Source of the DNA: Geoalkalibacter halelectricus
GTDB taxonomy: Bacteria; Desulfobacterota; Desulfuromonadia; Desulfuromonadales; Geoalkalibacteraceae
Length of the DNA stretch: 64,000 nucleotides
Direction of reading: 5' to 3'
Assembly: GCF_025263685.1 (NCBI RefSeq)
Contig: NZ_CP092109.1
Location: 3,535,001-3,599,000, forward strand
Shown here: one piece after another, positions 38,543 to 48,302 of the stretch
Numbering within the stretch: the stretch's first letter is position 1
Layout of the letters: the number at the start of each line of letters is the position of its first letter
Program-made: the position numbers and the translations under genes
Notes under the pieces: generated by a model
Seen by the model: only the letters and a program-made list of their open reading frames with translations
Databases searched by the model: none
What the model was told of the DNA's origin: nothing

Positions 38543-39768
38543 AAAGGGTGGTCATAACGGGCATGGGGGCGGTTTCGCCTTTTGGGCGCAACATGGAGGC
38601 GTTTGTCGCCGGGTTGATTGAAGGGCGAAGCGCTGTCGGAAATGTGCCGGAAATGGGTCGAGTCGGTGGCATGCGCACACAGGTCGCCGCCTTGGTCACC
38701 GGAATTGATCCCAAGGAAATTCCCCGCAAACATCGCCGCTCTATGTCGCCGATGTCGATATTTGCCACTTTGGCGTGCGGGGAGGCGTTGGCGCAATCGG
38801 GGATCGCACCGGAACAGGCGAGTGACGGGCGTTTAGGCCTGGCGATCGGTTCGACGGTGGGCAGTACGCAGGCTATTGAAAATTTCTTCCGCGATTTTTT
38901 CGTGGACCACAGTCTGGAGCGGATGAAATCCACCCTCTTTTTTCAGATCATGAATCACAGCGTGGCGGCCAATGTCGCCCAAGCCCTGAATATTACAGGG
39001 CGTCTTTTGGCGCCGGCGTCGGCTTGTTCGACCGGTTGCCAGGCCATCGGCTACGGTTATGAAATGATTGCCTGCGGGCGGCAGGACATGATGCTGTGCG
39101 GCGGAGCGGATGAATTTCACCCGCTTACCGCGGCGACCTTTGATGTCCTCAATGCGGCATCGGTTGCCTTTAACGATCGGCCTGCCATGACCCCTCGTCC
39201 CTTCGACCTTGAGCGCGATGGCGTGGTCTGCGCGGAAGGCGCCGGAGTCGTGCTGATGGAATCACTTGATTCGGCGTTGGCGCGTGGCGCTGAAATTTTG
39301 GGAGAAGTCGCCGGATTCGGAACCGTATCTGATCCGAGCAATATCGCCAACCCCAATTCAGAAGCCATCGAGCGTTGCATGCGTCTCGCCCTGGACGATG
39401 CCGGCTTGAGGCCGGATCAGGTTGATTACCTTAACGCTCATGCCACAGCCACCCTGCAGGGAGATATCGCGGAAAGCGAGGCCATCGGCCGGCTTTTTGG
39501 TTCTCGATTGCCGGTGAGCAGTTTCAAGGGCCATATCGGTCATGCCATGGCGGCGAGCGGATCTCTGGAATTGATTGCTGCATTGGAATTAATGAGGAGA
39601 GGCTTGCTGGTACCGACCCGAAACCTCGACCGGATTGACCCCGCCTGCGGAAGCATTCATCATGTGACCCGGCTCGAAGAGGCTGCCACCGACATTTTCG
39701 TCAAAAATAATTTTGCCCTCGGGGGCGTCAACTCTTCGATTGTTATAAGGAGATATCGAAATGACTGA
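38533..39768 (+). CDS. Beta-ketoacyl-ACP synthase 2 (active)
   Basis: A 411-residue condensing enzyme: Cys165 in ASACSTGCQ, NAHATATLQGD, FKGHIGHAMAASG and FALGGVNSSIVI. All catalytic residues of KAS are kept. It overlaps the oxidoreductase by 10 bases and the ACP by 8 bases, so the three are translationally coupled. Confidence 0.93.
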   Translation: MPLKRVVITGMGAVSPFGRNMEAFVAGLIEGRSAVGNVPEMGRVGGMRTQVAALVTGIDPKEIPRKHRRSMSPMSIFATLACGEALAQSGIAPEQASDGRLGLAIGSTVGSTQAIENFFRDFFVDHSLERMKSTLFFQIMNHSVAANVAQALNITGRLLAPASACSTGCQAIGYGYEMIACGRQDMMLCGGADEFHPLTAATFDVLNAASVAFNDRPAMTPRPFDLERDGVVCAEGAGVVLMESLDSALARGAEILGEVAGFGTVSDPSNIANPNSEAIERCMRLALDDAGLRPDQVDYLNAHATATLQGDIAESEAIGRLFGSRLPVSSFKGHIGHAMAASGSLELIAALELMRRGLLVPTRNLDRIDPACGSIHHVTRLEEAATDIFVKNNFALGGVNSSIVIRRYRND

Positions 39769-40018
39769 CCAGGAAATTATCGATCTGATCAATGCTTCTC
39801 TTGCGGAGGAGTTTGAACTCGATCCTGCCGACATGAATTCTGACGCCAATATCTACGAAGATCTCGGCCTCGATAGCCTTGACACCGTCGACATGGTTGT
39901 GGTGCTGGAAGGCGCTTTTAAATTTAAAATCCGCGAAGAAGATGCTATTCGCGACATTCGCACTCTGGGCGATATCCATCGATTCGTGATTGACAAAAAA
40001 CGGTCTTTGAAAGGGTAG
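39761..40018 (+). CDS. Acyl carrier protein
   Basis: An 85-residue ACP with phosphopantetheine attachment Ser39 in LGLDSLDTVDMVV. It is the only carrier in the cluster; many aryl-polyene clusters have two. It carries the growing acyl chain. Confidence 0.95.
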   Translation: MTDQEIIDLINASLAEEFELDPADMNSDANIYEDLGLDSLDTVDMVVVLEGAFKFKIREEDAIRDIRTLGDIHRFVIDKKRSLKG

Positions 40019-40030
40019 GAAGCTTGAGCT

Positions 40031-40834
40031 GTGGCGTCCAACGTGTCCATCTCGCCTAATCATCCCAGTATCATTCGAGTGATTCTCAATAAGTTGCCGA
40101 CGCTTGTCATGACGGTATTGGTTTATCCGATGCTGGTGTTTTGGACCTTGCTCGGCATCCTGCTTTTTCCGGTAGCCTTCGTCCTTTGGAAGGTGATCAC
40201 CCGCTGGTCTCCGGGGCGCATTATGCGCCACTTTATCTGGTTGTACGGTCGGGGCTGGGTTCTGATCGTCTCTCCCTTTGTGCGATTTCGCAGAGAGGGG
40301 CTGGAGCATCTGCGGTTATCTCGCCCGAGCATTATCGTAGTGAACCATCTCTCTTTTTTCGATACCTATTGCATGGCGCTGCTGCCCTTTCACGACGTGA
40401 CCTTCGCGGTGCGATCCTGGCCGTTTCGGATGTTCTGGTATGGTCGCTTTATGCGTCTGGCCGACTATATCGACGTAGAAGGTACCGATTGGGACGCGAT
40501 TGTTTCGGCGGCATCGAAAACTTTGGGCCAAGGTGGGCATTTGCTGTTTTTCCCCGAAGGGCACCGCAGCCGTGACGGCCGGTTGCAGCGATTCTATAGT
40601 GGCGCTTTCCGGTTGGCGGTTGAAACAGGGGCGCCACTGGTGCCCTTATGCATCACCGGTACGGATCGGCTGCTGCCACCCGGTCGGACCCGGCTTCAGC
40701 CGACTTCGGTCACCTTGCGAGCGTTGCCGCCGGTCGACTCTCAATCCTTCGGCTATCCCGAAGGCCACCGTGACCTGCTTCGCGTGGTCAAGCAGGCCAT
40801 GGCTGAAAATATTACACAAATGGCGAGGCGCTGA
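40031..40834 (+). CDS. 1-acylglycerol-3-phosphate acyltransferase-like enzyme (PlsC family)
   Basis: A 267-residue membrane-associated acyltransferase: one or two N-terminal membrane segments (MTVLVYPMLVFWTLLGILLF), the H-x4-D motif in NHLSFFD and FPEGHRSRDGRL. It probably moves the finished chain from ACP to a lipid or sugar acceptor, as in aryl-polyene and xanthomonadin clusters. GTG start with GTAGGA upstream. Confidence 0.88.
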   Translation: MASNVSISPNHPSIIRVILNKLPTLVMTVLVYPMLVFWTLLGILLFPVAFVLWKVITRWSPGRIMRHFIWLYGRGWVLIVSPFVRFRREGLEHLRLSRPSIIVVNHLSFFDTYCMALLPFHDVTFAVRSWPFRMFWYGRFMRLADYIDVEGTDWDAIVSAASKTLGQGGHLLFFPEGHRSRDGRLQRFYSGAFRLAVETGAPLVPLCITGTDRLLPPGRTRLQPTSVTLRALPPVDSQSFGYPEGHRDLLRVVKQAMAENITQMARR

Positions 40835-40836
40835 AC

Positions 40837-42171
40837 ATGTTTGGGGGGGGGACGGATACCTTTTGCGACAGGGGTCTTGCATTTCAAAGCGGCGACGAAA
40901 TTGCCGCCGTGCAAAATGCCTTGCTGCGTCGCCATGTGACCTATCTTGCCGGCCATTCTCCCTACTACAGACAAGCTTTTGCCGCAGCCGGCGTCGCACC
41001 GTCGCAGGTTCAATCGATTTCGGATCTTGCCCGGTTTCCCCTGACCAGCAAGGACGATTTGGCCCTTCACCATGAAACCTTTCATTGTGTCCCCCCCGAA
41101 GAGTTTGTCGATCTTTGCCTGACCTCCGGTACGACGGGCAAACCTGTGGCATTGCCGCAGACCTTTCAAGACCTTGGGCGCGTCGGCTTTAACGAAGAGA
41201 TGTCATTTCGAATTGCCGGCATTGGGAGGGGAGACCGCGTGTTGGTGGCAGCAGCCATGGATCGGTGCTTCATGGCGGGCCTGGCCTATTTTCTTGGACT
41301 GAATCGTGTCGGCGCCTTGGCGATTCGTGGCGGATCAAGCAGCATTAACGCTCTGGCGGAGTTGGTGCGAGACCATCGACCCACGGCCGTTGTCGGCGTG
41401 CCGACCCTTTTGCTGCGCCTGGCCGAAGCCTTGCAGAGCAGAGGCTCCCAACCGGTCGAACTGGGCGTTGAGCGGCTTATTTGCATCGGCGAGCCTGTTC
41501 GGCGCGCCGATCTCTCCCTTTCAGTTCTGGGCCGGCGTTTGACTGAGGTTTGGGGCGCAAAGTTATTCGGAACCTACGCCTGCACCGAAATGGCTACCGC
41601 ATTTACCGATTGCGAGGCCGGGTGCGGGGGGCACGTTATTCCGGAACTGATTATTGTCGAAATTATTGATGAGCGGGGCGAAGTTCTTCCTCCCGGACAC
41701 ATCGGCGAAGTGGTTGTAACGCCTCTACAGGTCAAGGGCATGCCGTTGTTGCGGTTTCGTACCGGGGACATGGCGGCCCTGCATTGCGAACCTTGCAGTT
41801 GCGGGCGCAATACCTGGCGCCTGGGACCGATTTTAGGGCGGCGGGCTCAAATGCTCAAATATCGTGGAACAACACTTTTCCCTTCAGCCATATTTCGGGT
41901 ACTGGAAGAGATCGACTGGATTCGCGGCTATTACATTGAGGTTTTCAATGAATTTGAATTGAGCGACCGGGTGCGGATCGTCGTAGGCAGCGCCGACGCC
42001 CATGCGGATGCCGCCGCCGTTGCTGACCGCATTGCCGCCCGGATCCGAGTCAAGCCCGAAGTGAGCGTGGTATCTCCTGAAGACATTCTGGAAAAAACTC
42101 TCCAGCCGGACAAACGTAAACCCGTAATGTTCTTCGATTACCGTGAAACGACCCATAAAGGAAATGAGTGA
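40837..42171 (+). CDS. Phenylacetate-CoA-ligase-like AMP-dependent ligase
   Basis: A 444-residue adenylate-forming enzyme of the PaaK group: P-loop LCLTSGTTGKPVALP, TYACTEMA, LRFRTGDMAAL and a Cys-rich loop CEPCSCGRN as in PaaK. It likely activates the aryl carboxylate made by the ammonia-lyase for loading on CoA or ACP. ATG 40837 follows the acyltransferase stop by two bases; its stop overlaps the next start. Confidence 0.87.
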   Translation: MFGGGTDTFCDRGLAFQSGDEIAAVQNALLRRHVTYLAGHSPYYRQAFAAAGVAPSQVQSISDLARFPLTSKDDLALHHETFHCVPPEEFVDLCLTSGTTGKPVALPQTFQDLGRVGFNEEMSFRIAGIGRGDRVLVAAAMDRCFMAGLAYFLGLNRVGALAIRGGSSSINALAELVRDHRPTAVVGVPTLLLRLAEALQSRGSQPVELGVERLICIGEPVRRADLSLSVLGRRLTEVWGAKLFGTYACTEMATAFTDCEAGCGGHVIPELIIVEIIDERGEVLPPGHIGEVVVTPLQVKGMPLLRFRTGDMAALHCEPCSCGRNTWRLGPILGRRAQMLKYRGTTLFPSAIFRVLEEIDWIRGYYIEVFNEFELSDRVRIVVGSADAHADAAAVADRIAARIRVKPEVSVVSPEDILEKTLQPDKRKPVMFFDYRETTHKGNE

Positions 42172-43805
42172 GCATGCCTGGTCTGGACAAACACCCCGGT
42201 GGTCAATTTGGTGAAAAGGACCTGCGACCCGTAGTCATCCTCGACGGGAATCATCTGACCGTGGAGGAAATCGTTGCCATCGGCGTCGGCGATGTTCAAA
42301 TTGCGCTGGATCCGGGCGCCTTGGAGCGTTGTCGTGCCAGCCGCCGGTTTTTAGAAGAGGAAGTTGCCGCCCAGCGCATTATATACGGCGTGAATACCTC
42401 CTTTGGGCCGATGTGCAATAAAATTATCGAAGACCGTGAAATCGAAACCCTCCAAGTCAATCTGATTCGCAGCCATGCCGCCGGTTTGGGAGATCCGCTC
42501 AAGCCCTATATTGCCATCGGCGTTCTGGCGGTGCGCCTCAATACTCTGGTCAAAGGCTATAGCGGCGTGCGGATTGAATTGCTCGAATTCATGCGCGATC
42601 TGATCAACCGGGGCGTTGCGCCTTATATTCCCGAATGCGGCAGCGTCGGCGCTTCCGGAGATCTGATTCATCTGGCCCATATGGCCTTGGGCATGATCGG
42701 GGAGGGCCGGGTTTATTATCGTGACCAACTGCGGTTCGCAGCCGAGGTTTTTGCGGAGTTGGGCATCGCTCCCATTCGCCTTTCATTCAAGGAGGGTATC
42801 GCCTTGATGAACGGCACCAGCGCCATGACCGCCATTGCGGCATTTGCCCTGTTCGGGGCCAAAAAGCTGCTGCGCCTCTCCTGTGTGACGGGGGCATTTT
42901 CATTGGAGATTTTCGGCGGTATTGATGATGCTTTTGATGAAGATTTGCACCGGGTAAAGCCTCATCCCGGGCAGCTTGATGTAGCTGCAACCGTGCGTAA
43001 TCTTTATCAGGGGTCGAAAAATATCACGCTGCGTGCCGATATGCATGACCTGATCAGGAAACAGAAAAAGGATGGCCTGGTTTTCGAAACCAGTATCAAC
43101 GTACAGGATGTCTACTCGGTTCGCTGTACGCCCCAAGTGCTGGCCCCCGTTGCCGAAGCGATTGATCTGGCAACCAGGACGGTAGAAATTGAAGCCAATT
43201 CCTCCAATGACAATCCCATTATCATACCCGAACAGAAGAAGGTTATACACGGCGGTAATTTCCATGGCCAAAGCATTGGTTTTGTCATGGATTCGCTGTG
43301 TATTGCCATGGCCACCCTATCGACCTTGTCGGAGAGGCGCATCAATAAATATCTCGATAAGAGCCTTAACGAAGGCCTGCCGGAGTTCCTGATTCCCGGT
43401 ACCCTGGGACTGACTATGGGATTCATGGGCGCCCAGTATCTGGCCACCTCGACCACTGCGGAAAATCGCCAGTTGGCCGCGCCGGTCAGTACCCATTCCA
43501 TTTCCTGCAACGCGTCCAATCAGGATGTCGTCAGCATGGGGACGGTTGCCGCACGCAAGGCTTTTAAGAGCGTCAGCAATGCCAAGCATATTCTGACTCT
43601 TGAGGTGCTGGCCGATCTGCAAGCCCTTTCATTTCGCAACGCCGCAGGTTTAGGCGTTGGAACGCGCCGCATTTATGAAATCCTCTCGGCCGAGTTCACT
43701 CCCTATGACAATGAAAGGGTTTTTCACGAAGATTTGGTGAAATTTCGCAAAATACTTTTCTCCAGCCAGTTGTTTGACGATTTGTCGATCTATTGGGCGG
43801 CATAG
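42168..43805 (+). CDS. Aromatic amino acid / histidine ammonia-lyase family enzyme
   Basis: A 545-residue MIO enzyme. The MIO triad is Ala162-Ser163-Gly164 in GSVGASGDLIHLAHM; NGTSAMTA, RNLYQGSK and SNDNPII are further family motifs. It would deaminate tyrosine, phenylalanine or histidine to an acrylate starter. At the specificity position it has Ser102-His103 (NLIRSHAAG), the pair seen in histidine lyases, whereas known TAL and PAL enzymes commonly have His-Leu and Phe-Leu. Pigment-cluster lyases may still use tyrosine. Start could be GTG 42168 (coupled) or ATG 42174. Confidence 0.9.
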   Translation: MSMPGLDKHPGGQFGEKDLRPVVILDGNHLTVEEIVAIGVGDVQIALDPGALERCRASRRFLEEEVAAQRIIYGVNTSFGPMCNKIIEDREIETLQVNLIRSHAAGLGDPLKPYIAIGVLAVRLNTLVKGYSGVRIELLEFMRDLINRGVAPYIPECGSVGASGDLIHLAHMALGMIGEGRVYYRDQLRFAAEVFAELGIAPIRLSFKEGIALMNGTSAMTAIAAFALFGAKKLLRLSCVTGAFSLEIFGGIDDAFDEDLHRVKPHPGQLDVAATVRNLYQGSKNITLRADMHDLIRKQKKDGLVFETSINVQDVYSVRCTPQVLAPVAEAIDLATRTVEIEANSSNDNPIIIPEQKKVIHGGNFHGQSIGFVMDSLCIAMATLSTLSERRINKYLDKSLNEGLPEFLIPGTLGLTMGFMGAQYLATSTTAENRQLAAPVSTHSISCNASNQDVVSMGTVAARKAFKSVSNAKHILTLEVLADLQALSFRNAAGLGVGTRRIYEILSAEFTPYDNERVFHEDLVKFRKILFSSQLFDDLSIYWAA

Positions 43806-43824
43806 GGGTTATAGGGTGTCGAAA

Positions 43825-44265
43825 ATGTCGAAATTTCCTGTTCCTGCCGACCAACTCGTTCCGCATCGGCCGCCCATGCTGCTGATTGATGCTCTGGAGT
43901 CCCTGGAAGGCGACATCGGCCTGGTCAGCGCTCGTATTAGGGAAGGCAACCCTCTGCTCGAGAAGGATGGATTGCTGGCGGAAGCAGGATTGCTGGAATT
44001 GCTGGCCCAGTCTTATGCCGCTGTTCAGGGCTATGCGGACAGCCTTGCCGAAGGGCCGGTTCGGCAAGGTTTTTTGGTTGGAGTTCGAAAAATGGAGTTC
44101 CTGGCGCGCCCTCGCGTTGGCGATGCGCTCTGTATTCAAGTAGGCGCTCAGGCGAGGCTCGAAGGATTTGCTGTTGTTGAGGGGCAAGTGCGCCGCGGCG
44201 ATGAAGTCCTTGCCCGGGGCAAAATCAAGCTCTGGATCGTCCCTCAGGAAGGATTTGCCAATTGA
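43825..44265 (+). CDS. Hotdog-fold 3-hydroxyacyl-ACP dehydratase (FabZ/ApeP-like)
   Basis: A 146-residue protein with VPHRPPMLLIDALES, the opening motif of FabA/FabZ-like dehydratases, then LLAEAGLLELLAQSYAAVQG and FLVGVRKMEFLARP. It would dehydrate the hydroxyacyl intermediates to build conjugated double bonds. Start by homology at ATG 43825; the next gene begins inside its stop (TTGA). Confidence 0.85.
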   Translation: MSKFPVPADQLVPHRPPMLLIDALESLEGDIGLVSARIREGNPLLEKDGLLAEAGLLELLAQSYAAVQGYADSLAEGPVRQGFLVGVRKMEFLARPRVGDALCIQVGAQARLEGFAVVEGQVRRGDEVLARGKIKLWIVPQEGFAN

Positions 44266-44879
44266 AGCTCTTTCGTTTGTTTCTTGTGCTCACTGTCCTG
44301 ATCTGGCCAGGAACGGCGCTTGCCGCCGGTGCAGATATGGATTCGGTGCTGAATCGCCTTCAGGAAATCGGGGGCCGCATCGAGACCCTCTCCAGCGATT
44401 TTTCCCAAGAAAAATATCTTTCGGTGTTTCAGGAAATGTTGCCGGCGGCCGGGCGATTTTACTATCGCAAGCCTGATCAACTGCGCTGGGAATTGACCTC
44501 CCCGGTTACATCCGGTTTCGTGCTAAAGGGCAAACAGGGACGACGCTGGTCTCAGGCGGGCGACGCCGGGGAGCGGTTCGACATTTCCCGCGAACCGGTC
44601 ATGAAAATAGTTGCCGAGCAGCTTCTGGCTTGGACGCGCGCCGATTTTGACCGCCTGCGTACCGAGTATGACATGAGGCTTCTCAAGGAGTCCCCCGTAA
44701 CCTTGCGTCTGGATCCGAAAGGGGGAGCAGCAGGGTTTCTCGACTACCTGCAAATCACTTTTGCCGAGAGCGGCGGGCATGTTCAGCAGGTAGAGGTCCA
44801 TGAAAAGGGCGGTGATTTCACCCGCATCATTTTTCACGGGACCGCGATCAACCAGCCCGTTGCAGACGAACTTTTCTAG
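44262..44879 (+). CDS. LolA-like periplasmic carrier protein
   Basis: A 205-residue secreted protein: signal peptide MKLFRLFLVLTVLIWPGTALAAG, then the LolA-type half-barrel (IETLSSDFSQEKYLSVFQEML, AAGRFYYRKPDQLRWEL). The start is TTG 44262, overlapping the previous stop. In pigment clusters LolA-like proteins are thought to carry the lipid product across the periplasm. Confidence 0.87.
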   Translation: MKLFRLFLVLTVLIWPGTALAAGADMDSVLNRLQEIGGRIETLSSDFSQEKYLSVFQEMLPAAGRFYYRKPDQLRWELTSPVTSGFVLKGKQGRRWSQAGDAGERFDISREPVMKIVAEQLLAWTRADFDRLRTEYDMRLLKESPVTLRLDPKGGAAGFLDYLQITFAESGGHVQQVEVHEKGGDFTRIIFHGTAINQPVADELF

Positions 44880-44886
44880 TTAAAGC

Positions 44887-47253
44887 ATGAATGTATCCGC
44901 GGTTGTTGCTTTTCTTTATCGCTACTTCGGTTCACGTCGAATTTTCCTCCTGCTGGTGACGATTGGCGTGATCGGGGCCGGTCTTCTTGGTTTTCGTTCT
45001 TTGACAATGCAGGAAAATATTGCGGCCATGCTTCCCGACGGCGGCCGCGTTGCCGAGGATTTCCGCTTGTTGCAGCAGGCTCCTTTCGCCAACAAAATGG
45101 TGATTACCGTCAGCGCGAAAGGCGAGATGGAATCCGGCGATCTAGTTTCTGCAACGAAAATCCTGGCCGATTCTCTGGATGCGGATTTGTTTACCGATGT
45201 GGGCAGCGGTCCGGATGAACGGCTGCAACGAGAAATTCTACCCTGGCTATTGGCGGTGTTGCCCAACCTGGCGACCGAAGAAGATTTAAGCCTGCTGGAG
45301 AGCCAACTGGACGCCGCCGGGGTTAAGGCGCGGATGGAAGAGACCTATCGCAGCCTGATCGGCTTGGAGGGCTGGGCGCTTAAAGGTTTGATTCGGCAGG
45401 ATCCTCTGGGACTGCACCGGTTGGCTTTGGAAAAGATGCGGCATCTTAATCTCGTGCCTGGTGCGCGTTTGGTTGAGGGCTATTTTTTCAGTCCTGATGG
45501 GCGTAGCGTCCTGCTCGTGGCGGAAACTCCCGTGCCTATGACCGACTCTGCCGGAGCGGAAAAATTGTTGGTTGCCTTCGAACAAGCCGCCCGAATGCTG
45601 CCGGATACGGTTGAAGCCCGGCTGGTCAGCGGGCATCGCTATACCGCAGCCAACGCCCAAGCCATTCAGGGCGACTTGTGGAGAATTCTGAGCGTTTCCA
45701 TCCTCGCCCTGGCTGCTCTGTTCTTGATCTTTCTGCGCAGTGCTCGCGCCATCTTCGTGTTTTTGATTCCCGTTTCCGTGGTTTGCCTGGCTGCGACCGC
45801 AGTGGGGCTCGTTTACCGCGAGGTGTCCGCTGTTACGATTGGGTTCGGCGCTGTTTTGCTCGGGATTGCCGTCGATTTCGGGCTGCATGTCTATTTTGCG
45901 CTGCGGCGTGGTCAAGGCGACGCCGCAACCCTTGTCGGAAAAGTATCCCGGCCCATTTTATTCGGCGGACTGACGACCATAGCGGCGTTTTCAGTGCTGC
46001 TGTTCTCCGATTTGCCCGGCCAGCGTCAGTTGGCGCTCTTTTCCGTGACCGGCATAGGGGCTGCGTTGATTCTGGCCCTGGTGGTTTTGCCGCACCTCTT
46101 GCCTGTCGGCGCAAGGCCTCAAGAATCAGTTCGGGTTTCTTCGCCGTGCGGAAGACGCCGTGTGATTCTCTCAATCTGGGTGATTTTGCTGATTTTCGGT
46201 GCGTGGCAGGCCGGACGCGTTGATTTTAACGGAGATTTGCGCAGCATGAGCCTGGTGCCCAAGGATTTGGCTGCCGATGAAGCCAAGGCTCAGCAAACCT
46301 GGGGGAAGGTGCGCGGACATGCCATGATCTGGTCTTTGGGAGAGGATCTTGACCAAGCTTTGACGGTGAACGATGGGGTGTTTCGCAAACTCTCGGGACA
46401 CCCGAGCGTCGATTCCCTCGTCAGCTTGGCGACGCTTTTACCACCTCGTGCCGTCCAAGAAGAAAACCGGCGGCGTTGGCGGGAATTTTGGACCGGACCA
46501 AAAGGCGAGGAAATTTTGACCGCCATGGAAGTTCAGGCTTCTCAATTGGGTTTCAGTTCCGGGGCGTTTTCCCCCTTTTATGCGATGTTGGAAAAGTCGC
46601 CTTTATCTGTGACGCCGGACTCCTTGCAGGACGTTGGTTTGGCCGACATGGTGTCATCGCTGGTGGCCGATTTTGACGACGGCCGGGTCGGGGTTTTGAG
46701 CCTTGTTCCGGAAACCTTGGCAGGGTTAGAGGCCATTGAAGAAGCTCTGGAGGGACTTGAGGGCGCACGCATCGTTGCCCAAGGACGCTTTGCCCAGGAT
46801 GTCAGCGCCTCGATCCAATATGACTTTACGCGATTTATTCTCTCCGCCGGATTGGTGGTGATTTTGGCGCTTGCCATTCTTTTCCGCCGCCCGCGAAAGA
46901 TTTTGGCCGCGCTGGTCCCGGTTGTCACGGGATTGGTGATGATGCTCGGCATCATGGGTGCCTTGGGCATGACCTTTAATCTCTTCAATATCGTCGCGGC
47001 CATATTAGTGATCGGCTTAGGCGTTGACTATGGAATCTTCATGGTATTCAGGCAATGCGAAGGCTTAGACCGCAGTACCGAATCGGCCGTGCTCGTTTCA
47101 GGCTTGACGACCCTGGCAGGCTTCGGCGCCCTGGTTTTGGCGACGCACCCGGCGCTTCATTCAATCGGGGTCACGGTTCTTCTGGGTATCGGCGCGGCGA
47201 TTCCCGCGGCCTTGCTGGTCATTCCCGCTTTGATTCGGGAGCCGGTACGATGA
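44887..47253 (+). CDS. MMPL/RND-family exporter
   Basis: A 788-residue inner-membrane transporter with duplicated topology: one N-terminal helix and five grouped helices (about 255-400), a second periplasmic loop, then five more helices (about 650-785). VLLGIAVDFGLHVYFALRR and VIGLGVDYGIFMVFRQ are the twin TM4-like segments with the conserved Asp of the proton relay. It likely extracts or exports the polyene-lipid product. Next to the LolA-like and DUF3261 genes, as in aryl-polyene loci. Confidence 0.9.
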   Translation: MNVSAVVAFLYRYFGSRRIFLLLVTIGVIGAGLLGFRSLTMQENIAAMLPDGGRVAEDFRLLQQAPFANKMVITVSAKGEMESGDLVSATKILADSLDADLFTDVGSGPDERLQREILPWLLAVLPNLATEEDLSLLESQLDAAGVKARMEETYRSLIGLEGWALKGLIRQDPLGLHRLALEKMRHLNLVPGARLVEGYFFSPDGRSVLLVAETPVPMTDSAGAEKLLVAFEQAARMLPDTVEARLVSGHRYTAANAQAIQGDLWRILSVSILALAALFLIFLRSARAIFVFLIPVSVVCLAATAVGLVYREVSAVTIGFGAVLLGIAVDFGLHVYFALRRGQGDAATLVGKVSRPILFGGLTTIAAFSVLLFSDLPGQRQLALFSVTGIGAALILALVVLPHLLPVGARPQESVRVSSPCGRRRVILSIWVILLIFGAWQAGRVDFNGDLRSMSLVPKDLAADEAKAQQTWGKVRGHAMIWSLGEDLDQALTVNDGVFRKLSGHPSVDSLVSLATLLPPRAVQEENRRRWREFWTGPKGEEILTAMEVQASQLGFSSGAFSPFYAMLEKSPLSVTPDSLQDVGLADMVSSLVADFDDGRVGVLSLVPETLAGLEAIEEALEGLEGARIVAQGRFAQDVSASIQYDFTRFILSAGLVVILALAILFRRPRKILAALVPVVTGLVMMLGIMGALGMTFNLFNIVAAILVIGLGVDYGIFMVFRQCEGLDRSTESAVLVSGLTTLAGFGALVLATHPALHSIGVTVLLGIGAAIPAALLVIPALIREPVR

Positions 47254-47939
47254 TCAGGCTGATACTGGGGCTGCTCCTGCTTATTGGGGCGGCAGGATGC
47301 GCAGCGCCGCCGATTGCGACGCCCGTTCTTGAGAGGGCTCCCCATGGACTGAGCGCCCAAGACCTGGCTGAATCGGTATGGACCGCTTCGCCGCGCGTCA
47401 TGCGGATTCACCAAACCGCACACCTCAGCATGCGGGGGCGTGAATTCCAGATGATCGGCCTGATGGAACTCGATACCGGGAAAAATGAAGCGCGGCTGGT
47501 CGGCCTCAATGAATTCGGGGTCAAGCTGTTTGATCTGGAGGTTACGGAAAACGATGTGACCGAACATTATTTATTGCCCCAGATCAGCCGCTTTCCTCAA
47601 TTGAGCGAGGCCGTGGGCCTATCGTTGCGGCGTATTTTTTTATTTCCGGCTCCAGCGCCTGATCAGGACGCCCTCAGCTATTCCGCAGGCGGGTACCGCC
47701 TTGCTGGCGATCGCGGCGAACAGAAGGTGCTGTTTCAGTTCGGAGGCGATCCCGTTCGCCTCATCGAAAAAACCGTTTACCAGGGTCCGGAACACTGGCG
47801 GGTGGTTTTTTTTGATTATCAAAAATCGCCCCAAGGCGATTACCCCGGTCGGATTCTTCTTGAAGACCGTCAGGCCGGGTATCGTCTGGAATTGAATATC
47901 GAAAGCGTAAGGATCAAAGATGAGCCAACTGAGAACTGA
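47250..47939 (+). CDS. DUF3261 lipoprotein
   Basis: A 229-residue lipoprotein with lipobox GAAGC (Cys17) and the DUF3261 pattern (SMRGREFQMIGLMELD, LVGLNEFGVKLFDLEV). The family is found almost only with aryl-polyene-type exporters and is probably the outer-membrane acceptor of the transported lipid. Overlaps the exporter stop by 4 bases and the next gene by 20 bases. Confidence 0.87.
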   Translation: MIRLILGLLLLIGAAGCAAPPIATPVLERAPHGLSAQDLAESVWTASPRVMRIHQTAHLSMRGREFQMIGLMELDTGKNEARLVGLNEFGVKLFDLEVTENDVTEHYLLPQISRFPQLSEAVGLSLRRIFLFPAPAPDQDALSYSAGGYRLAGDRGEQKVLFQFGGDPVRLIEKTVYQGPEHWRVVFFDYQKSPQGDYPGRILLEDRQAGYRLELNIESVRIKDEPTEN

Positions 47940-48297
47940 GGTGGCTGCGGCCATGACCGGGCCCCTTGCTGTCGATAACGATGGCTGGCGGGTGGGGCGT
48001 TTTCGCTTTGCGCCGGATTTCATCGGCTTTCAAGGGCATTTTCCCGAATTTCCGATAGTTCCGGCAATTGTGCAGGTGCTCGCCGCGCAGCAGGTTGCCG
48101 AAACCGGTCTTGACGGCTCCCTGCGTTTCGGCGCCGTGGAGAATGCCAAGTTTCTCCTGCAGATTCGACCCGATCAAGAGATTACAGTTCGTTGCCGCCT
48201 CAAGCCTCGCGACGGAAAGACGCTTGCCGAATGCAAGCTGCTCTGCACGGGGGAAACGGCAGCTACCTTCACCCTCGAATTTTCCAGGCAGGATTGA
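47920..48297 (+). CDS. Hotdog-fold dehydratase (ApeI-like)
   Basis: A 125-residue protein with FIGFQGHFPEFPIVPAIVQV, the HFP-x-x-P-x-x-P motif with the catalytic His of FabA/FabZ enzymes. Second dehydratase of the cluster; two such partners are normal for aryl-polyene synthesis. Confidence 0.85.
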   Translation: MSQLRTEVAAAMTGPLAVDNDGWRVGRFRFAPDFIGFQGHFPEFPIVPAIVQVLAAQQVAETGLDGSLRFGAVENAKFLLQIRPDQEITVRCRLKPRDGKTLAECKLLCTGETAATFTLEFSRQD

Positions 48298-48302
48298 CAA
48301 GA

